Source: Omnitrophica WOR_2 bacterium GWA2_47_8 (GTDB lineage Bacteria; Omnitrophota; Gorgyraeia; Zapsychrales; GWA2-47-8). From it: DNA of 9,932 bases. The DNA lies in NCBI GenBank assembly GCA_001805375.1, contig MHFY01000136.1, positions 1,735 through 11,666 of the forward strand, given 5' to 3'. A program made the translations under genes and the position numbers. The notes below the pieces were generated by a model. It was given only the letters and a program-made list of their open reading frames with translations, was not told where the DNA came from and searched no databases. Shown in pieces: positions 6,527-9,932 of this stretch (positions are counted from its first letter, which is position 1; each line of letters starts with the position of its first letter).

Positions 6527-7124
6527 GCGTCCTCTTCTCTTTTAAAAGTGCGGCTGTATCAAAAAATAATTTTTCGACATCCTTCTTTTGCGTTCCGCTA
6601 TAAAAGCCTCGGATAACCCCTTTTTCATCGACCAGGATAAATTTATCGCTGTGGAAAACCGGCTCTTTCATATCCCCCAACTTAAAACTGCTGACCGCCA
6701 GGGCTTGAATGTCTTCTCTCTGCCCCGTTAAAAAATGCCAGGATTTATTGTTGTTCACAGCCCATTTTTCGGCAAAAGTTTTTAAAACTTCAGGGGTGTC
6801 AAATTCCGGATTAACGGAAATAGAAGCGAACATAACATCCTTTTCCAATAAGTACGATCGCTGCAAGCTTGCCATGTTCTTGGTCATCAGCGGGCAAATG
6901 CTTCCGCAGGTCGTGAATACAAAATCCGCAATCCATATTTTTCCCTTAAAATCATTTAAAGAAACATCCGTTCCCTCCTGGTTAAGCAGTCTAAAATCTT
7001 GCACGGACCAGAATGTCGGCAACGGCTGATTTTTTATCCCTTTGGGAAAGAAAAAAACCGAAAAGAAGCAAAAACCCAATGCGGCTGCTCCTCCTACAAT
7101 TAAGATAAGGACACGTTTATTCAT
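6501..7124 (-). CDS. sco: SCO1/SenC family copper chaperone
   Basis: Membrane-anchored thioredoxin-fold protein of 207 residues that delivers copper to, or reduces, the CuA site of CoxB. One N-terminal membrane helix (about 5-26) places the rest outside the cytoplasmic membrane. C19 lies in the helix but the preceding residues (LGF) do not form a lipobox. The copper site is complete: C73 and C77 in TTCGSICP, and H158 in FHSDKFILVDEKG. Other family marks are FVFTTC (68-73), SVNPEFDTPE (103-112) and the sentence-like end of the fold, GVIRGFYSGT. The start is 6 nt after the stop of cyoE with no Shine-Dalgarno, so it is probably translated by reinitiation. The C-terminal tail (KEKRTHDKSAARP) is basic. 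Assignment is secure. Confidence 0.95.
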   Translation of the reverse strand: MNKRVLILIVGGAAALGFCFFSVFFFPKGIKNQPLPTFWSVQDFRLLNQEGTDVSLNDFKGKIWIADFVFTTCGSICPLMTKNMASLQRSYLLEKDVMFASISVNPEFDTPEVLKTFAEKWAVNNNKSWHFLTGQREDIQALAVSSFKLGDMKEPVFHSDKFILVDEKGVIRGFYSGTQKKDVEKLFFDTAALLKEKRTHDKSAARP

Positions 7125-7130
7125 AGGAAT

Positions 7131-7994
7131 CTAAAAGGAAGAATCAAAAATAATTAAAAGAAGCAATACGGGCAAGTAGAATACCGTTGCCTTAAGAAGC
7201 TGTTTCGCCGATCCATCGGTTTTTGTCCGGACAAAATAAAGACTCGTCATGAGCAGGAGGATGCCGGCACTCAGCGTTCCCCAGAAATAGATCTTTCCCG
7301 TCATATTGAAAAAAACCGGAAGCAGCGAACATGGGATCAGTAGAATAGAAAACAACATGACCTGAAAGAATGTTCTTTTTCCGTCGGGCTCGATCACGGG
7401 GAGCATTTTAAAACCCCCCAGCCGGTAATCCTCCCTGAACATCCAGGCAATGGCAAAAAAGTGCGGATGCTGCCAGATAAAAAGGATAAAAAATAATACC
7501 CAGGCGCCCACCGATAATTCCCCGGTCGCGGCAACCCAGCCCCCCATCGGCGGCAAGGCTCCGGGGATCGCACCAAGGGAGGTATTGAGCCAGCTGATCC
7601 GCTTTAACGGTGTGTAAACCAGGACATAAAGAAAGGTCGACAAAAGGCTTAAAAAGGATGTCAAAAGATCGATCTTGTAGTACAGCACAAAGACACCGAT
7701 AAGCACACAGATAACCCCTAAAAGCAAGGCATTGTTCGCGGCGATCCGACCGGTCGGGAGAGGCCGGTTTCTTGTCCGCTTCATCTTGCTGTCGATATCC
7801 CGTTCCAAATAGTGGTTCAAAATTGAAGCCCCACCGCACACAAAGGCAACGCCAAGAAGAAGGAATAAAAACTTGCCCCATTCAAATTTTCCGTTTGCTC
7901 CTAAAATATACCCGAAGCTGGTCGTAACAAGGACCGACATTAATATCCTGGGTTTTGCCAATTCAAGATAGCAATCTAATAGAGGCTTACGCAT
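7131..7994 (-). CDS. cyoE: Protoheme IX farnesyltransferase (heme O synthase)
   Basis: Integral membrane UbiA-family prenyltransferase (CyoE/CtaB) that adds a farnesyl group to heme B to make heme O, the precursor of heme A. The 287-residue length is normal. The first aspartate-rich motif is NHYLERDIDSKMKRTRNRP (60-78). YTPLKR (127-132), GAIPGALPPMGGW (141-153), FIWQHPHFF (172-180) and DYRLGGFKMLPV (189-200) are all family hallmarks. About eight or nine hydrophobic segments are visible. The start lies 1 nt after the stop of ctaA (TAATATG), so translation is probably coupled, since no good ribosome site is seen. It works directly with the product of ctaA. In this context the name ctaB is equally apt. 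Confidence 0.97.
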   Translation of the reverse strand: MRKPLLDCYLELAKPRILMSVLVTTSFGYILGANGKFEWGKFLFLLLGVAFVCGGASILNHYLERDIDSKMKRTRNRPLPTGRIAANNALLLGVICVLIGVFVLYYKIDLLTSFLSLLSTFLYVLVYTPLKRISWLNTSLGAIPGALPPMGGWVAATGELSVGAWVLFFILFIWQHPHFFAIAWMFREDYRLGGFKMLPVIEPDGKRTFFQVMLFSILLIPCSLLPVFFNMTGKIYFWGTLSAGILLLMTSLYFVRTKTDGSAKQLLKATVFYLPVLLLLIIFDSSF

Positions 7995-7995
7995 A

Positions 7996-9027
7996 TTAAG
8001 CCAAGGCCTTTCTGGTCTCGGATAATGTTAACGGCACGGCACGTAGCAGGATCAAAACACTCAACCCTAAGATCGCTGCACCGATCGCCACGTGCAGGGT
8101 CGTCAGGTAAGGGTTTTTAGCTGTTAAAATGACCATCGCGCCGAGCGCTATTTGAAGAACAACTAAAAAATCCAACAGATAAAATAAACTTGTAATCTGC
8201 CGTTCTCTCGCACAATGCATAAAGACCAGCCTGTTTAAAATGACACCTAAAATCAAAATCAGGCACGCCCCTAACCGGTGCACGAAATGGATCACCACCT
8301 GCCCCATAACAACCGGGTCTAAATTCATGAGGAAACGTTTTTCATTGATATCCGTAAGCATCGACGAATCGAAGGTCGGGAGCCACCTCCCTCCCATCAT
8401 TGGAAAATCTGGGATAGCCAATCCCGACGCGGTATGGCGCATCACAGCACCCACGATCAATTGGCAATAGATCAATCCTGCAAAGAGAAGTAAGAATTTC
8501 AACATATTTTTAGAAGAAGCCGACGGATTTATTACTTCCCGCTGCGTTCGTTCCAGTGATTGGCTGTAAGCCAAAATGATCGTTAAAATAAAAAATGTCT
8601 GTGCCAAGACCCCGTGCGCGACCGAGACCAGGTCAGGCAAAAAGAGCAGGACCGTGATCCCTCCTAAAACCCCCTGAAGGATCACAGCGGCCAACGCCGA
8701 CCAGGCAAGCCACTTCACCCATTGCTTTTGCTCCCACACGGCCACCAGAACAGTAAAAATAAGCGTCAAAAAACCCACGGTCGCCGCGATCATCCGATGG
8801 CCGTGCTCGTAAAAAACACCGCCCACCATCGGCGGGAACAAACTTCCGTATGATAACGGCCAGTCCGGGACCGCCAAACCTGAACCCGTACTGGTCACCA
8901 AACCGCCTGCAAAGATCAGAAAAAGCGTTGAAAAACAAAGGAGCTTTGAAAACCGTCTTAGGATCAAGGGTTTTGTTGCTGGGGGGACACTGCCGGAGAG
9001 TAATGGTAAATTATTGCCAAAAGTCAT
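7996..9027 (-). CDS. ctaA: Heme A synthase (CtaA/COX15)
   Basis: Membrane enzyme that oxidises the C8 methyl of heme O to a formyl group, giving heme A. The 343 residues show the duplicated four-helix architecture. SGLAVPDWPLSYG (49-61) in the first half mirrors SGLAIPDFPMMGG (201-213) in the second. The heme histidines are present: H75/H77 in EHGHRM, H138 in AHG, H247/H250 in IHFVHR, and H312 in LHVAIG. The length and the first loop resemble proteobacterial and mitochondrial COX15 more than the shorter Bacillus CtaA. I prefer the ATG at 9027, which has GGAAG 5 nt upstream, over an in-frame ATG at 9054 that has no ribosome site and would add nine residues. With this start it overlaps the end of coxB by 17 bp. 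The electron donor is not identified in the operon. Confidence 0.95.
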   Translation of the reverse strand: MTFGNNLPLLSGSVPPATKPLILRRFSKLLCFSTLFLIFAGGLVTSTGSGLAVPDWPLSYGSLFPPMVGGVFYEHGHRMIAATVGFLTLIFTVLVAVWEQKQWVKWLAWSALAAVILQGVLGGITVLLFLPDLVSVAHGVLAQTFFILTIILAYSQSLERTQREVINPSASSKNMLKFLLLFAGLIYCQLIVGAVMRHTASGLAIPDFPMMGGRWLPTFDSSMLTDINEKRFLMNLDPVVMGQVVIHFVHRLGACLILILGVILNRLVFMHCARERQITSLFYLLDFLVVLQIALGAMVILTAKNPYLTTLHVAIGAAILGLSVLILLRAVPLTLSETRKALA

Positions 9028-9796
9028 CGCCACTTCCGCCTTCCTGCGAAGCATTTGAAGCGGCTTGCTGGTCTAGCCAGGCATTAAAACCTTCTTCATC
9101 ATGGACTTTCAAGAAGCCTTTCATGCGGTAATGGCCTAAACCGCATAATTGAGCGCAGGCGATCTCAAAATCCCCAGTTTTTGTCGGTATAAACCAAACA
9201 GGAATGCTCATCCCGGGGATAATATCCTGCGTGACGCGCATAACGGGTACTTTAAAGCTGTGAATGACATCCTTGGTCGAAAGATATATATACGCCGGGT
9301 GTCCTATCGGTAAATGCAGCTGGTTGATGGTCAGGATATCATCCTTGGCCGCCGGATCGGAATTATCCAAACCGACCGGGTTAGACTGTTGATCAATAAA
9401 CTTTGGATCGGTCCGGCCAAAGATCCCGTCTTTCCCCGGATAATGGATGTTCCACGCAAACTGCTCCGCAACGATCCTAACTTTGATGAGATCGGTCCTG
9501 TTCGGAAGCGCGTTGACCTGCTTGGCCCAAAACGGGATCGAGAAGCCGACCAGCAAGACAACTTCAAAGACCGCGACCGCAACTTCAATAACGCTGGAAA
9601 CATGGCTGTGGGTCCCGTGATAGTTTGCTTTTGGGTTGGCGCGGCGGTTGAATTTTACCAAAGCGATGAAAAAATAGATCCCCCAGCCGACAAAAAGAAT
9701 AATGGCCAAAAAATGCAGCAGATAGATCATAATGTCGATCTCATGACCGTGAGCCGATGCATTTTCCGGCAAGAAAAATAATTTGCGAAGATCCAT
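9011..9796 (-). CDS. coxB: Cytochrome c oxidase subunit II (CuA subunit)
   Basis: CuA-bearing subunit that takes electrons from cytochrome c and passes them to heme a in subunit I. It has 261 residues, two membrane helices (about 22-47 and 67-90) and a periplasmic cupredoxin domain. CuA ligands are H179 (VIHSFKVP) and C214, Q216, C218, H222 and M225 in CAQLCGLGHYRM; glutamine replaces the glutamate often found at the backbone-carbonyl ligand, a known variant. The aromatic docking stretch is EQFAWNIHYPG (111-121). No cleavable signal or lipobox is seen. The protein starts MDLRKLFFLPENAS and goes almost directly into the first helix. There is no fused cytochrome c domain (no CXXCH), so it is aa3-like rather than caa3. 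The start has AGGGAGA just upstream. It is the first complete gene of the assembly operon. Subunits I and III are not in the window. Confidence 0.96.
   Translation of the reverse strand: MDLRKLFFLPENASAHGHEIDIMIYLLHFLAIILFVGWGIYFFIALVKFNRRANPKANYHGTHSHVSSVIEVAVAVFEVVLLVGFSIPFWAKQVNALPNRTDLIKVRIVAEQFAWNIHYPGKDGIFGRTDPKFIDQQSNPVGLDNSDPAAKDDILTINQLHLPIGHPAYIYLSTKDVIHSFKVPVMRVTQDIIPGMSIPVWFIPTKTGDFEIACAQLCGLGHYRMKGFLKVHDEEGFNAWLDQQAASNASQEGGSGDDFWQ
9033..9037 (-). promoter_or_regulatory. Ribosome site deciding the ctaA start
   Basis: GGAAG on the minus strand, 5 nt before the ATG at 9027, within a purine-rich GGAAGGCGGAAG run. The alternative ATG at 9054 has no such sequence before it. The site lies inside the 3' end of coxB. 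Confidence 0.5.
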
Positions 9797-9800
9797 AAAC

Positions 9801-9807
9801 TCTCCCT
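9801..9807 (-). promoter_or_regulatory. Shine-Dalgarno of coxB
   Basis: AGGGAGA on the minus strand, about 4 nt before the ATG at 9796. A 6-bp-stem hairpin begins two bases upstream of it. Confidence 0.6.
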
Positions 9808-9808
9808 A

Positions 9809-9824
9809 CCTGCCCGCAGGCAGG
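9809..9824. repeat. GC-rich palindrome CCTGCC-CGCA-GGCAGG
   Basis: Perfect 6-bp inverted repeat around a 4-base CGCA centre, located between the gene at the right edge and coxB and next to the coxB ribosome site. It is much more GC-rich than the flanks. Similar CCTGCC/GGCAGG palindromes occur as dispersed intergenic repeats in some uncultured bacterial genomes (from memory). It lacks a T-run, so it is not a typical intrinsic terminator. Only one copy is in this window. Confidence 0.5.
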
Positions 9825-9837
9825 CAAACAACTCCCA

Positions 9838-9932
9838 TTAACCGGCCGATTTGGACCGCTTGTTGAATGTAACAATGAATGTTGCAAACAAAACTAAAAT
9901 CGCCAGAATAATACCCAAGAGTACAAATATCC
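9838..9932 (-). CDS. C-terminal end of a membrane protein (partial)
   Basis: One minus-strand frame is open from the window edge to a TAA at 9838-9840. The last 30 residues are a strong membrane helix beginning IFVLLGIILA, followed by TFNKRSKSAG at the C-terminus. The positive tail suggests the end lies in the cytoplasm. The gene's start lies beyond the window, so neither length nor family can be given. It lies 41 bp upstream of coxB on the same strand and is probably in the same operon. In such operons this could be a respiratory complex subunit or another small membrane protein. The evidence is the single helix and basic tail; a chance open frame of this length is possible. Confidence 0.55.
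   Translation of the reverse strand, partial: IFVLLGIILAILVLFATFIVTFNKRSKSAG

Noticed and set aside
7408..7881. 157-residue minus-strand ORF within cyoE in another frame
   Set aside because: It overlaps the prenyltransferase motifs, which read perfectly in the cyoE frame.
9314..9781. 155-residue plus-strand ORF opposite coxB
   Set aside because: Antisense shadow of the CuA subunit with no ribosome site or domain.
9809..9824. Palindrome considered as an intrinsic terminator
   Set aside because: The stem is only 6 bp, and no run of T follows on either strand.
1..9932. tRNA, rRNA, CRISPR arrays, insertion sequences or phage genes
   Set aside because: No cloverleaf-like or rRNA-like sequence, no regularly spaced repeats, and no transposase or integrase motif was found on either strand.

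Overview
The window looks like a stretch of chromosome from a Gram-negative, oxygen-respiring bacterium. Base composition appears a little below 50% GC (estimated by eye). It carries a TCA-cycle aconitase, a 7Fe ferredoxin of the Azotobacter FdI type, and most of an assembly operon for an aa3-type (heme A) cytochrome c oxidase. Little in the sequence fixes the lineage. The mixture of a CoxB starting near 'LPENAS', a DUF6787-like protein, a HpnJ-like radical SAM enzyme and a GC-rich CCTGCC/GGCAGG intergenic palindrome would suit an uncultured phylum such as Omnitrophota or a PVC relative. That assignment is a weak inference.

Layout. (1) 27-2654, minus strand: class I aconitase, read from a good sigma70-like promoter at 2685-2712. 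(2) 2759-4231, plus strand: a B12-binding-domain radical SAM enzyme. It diverges from aconitase across a 104-bp AT-rich gap in which both genes may share one palindromic -35 hexamer. (3) 4247-6141, plus strand: a compact operon with its own promoter (TTGACA, 17-bp spacer) and a perfect Shine-Dalgarno. It encodes a 7Fe ferredoxin, an 8Fe ferredoxin-like protein, a 160-residue multi-pass membrane protein of no family I recognise, two very small membrane proteins (54 and 47 residues) and a DUF6787-like membrane protein. (4) 6113-9930, minus strand: a tightly packed oxidase operon read from the right edge, in the order [membrane-protein tail]-coxB-ctaA-cyoE/ctaB-sco-DUF420 (CtaM/YozB-like). Regions 3 and 4 converge, and their last genes overlap by 29 bp.

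How they fit together. CyoE/CtaB farnesylates heme B to heme O, and CtaA oxidises heme O to heme A for the catalytic subunit, which lies outside the window. CoxB carries the CuA centre that accepts electrons from cytochrome c. Sco helps deliver copper to CuA, and the DUF420 protein is related to a factor needed for heme A oxidase activity. The convergent ferredoxin/membrane-protein operon has no assigned role. Its position invites the idea that it helps heme A synthesis or oxidase assembly, or forms a separate ferredoxin-linked membrane module. It is the part of the window most likely to hold something undescribed. No tRNA, rRNA, CRISPR array, transposon or phage gene is visible. No stretch over about 300 bases lacks a gene.
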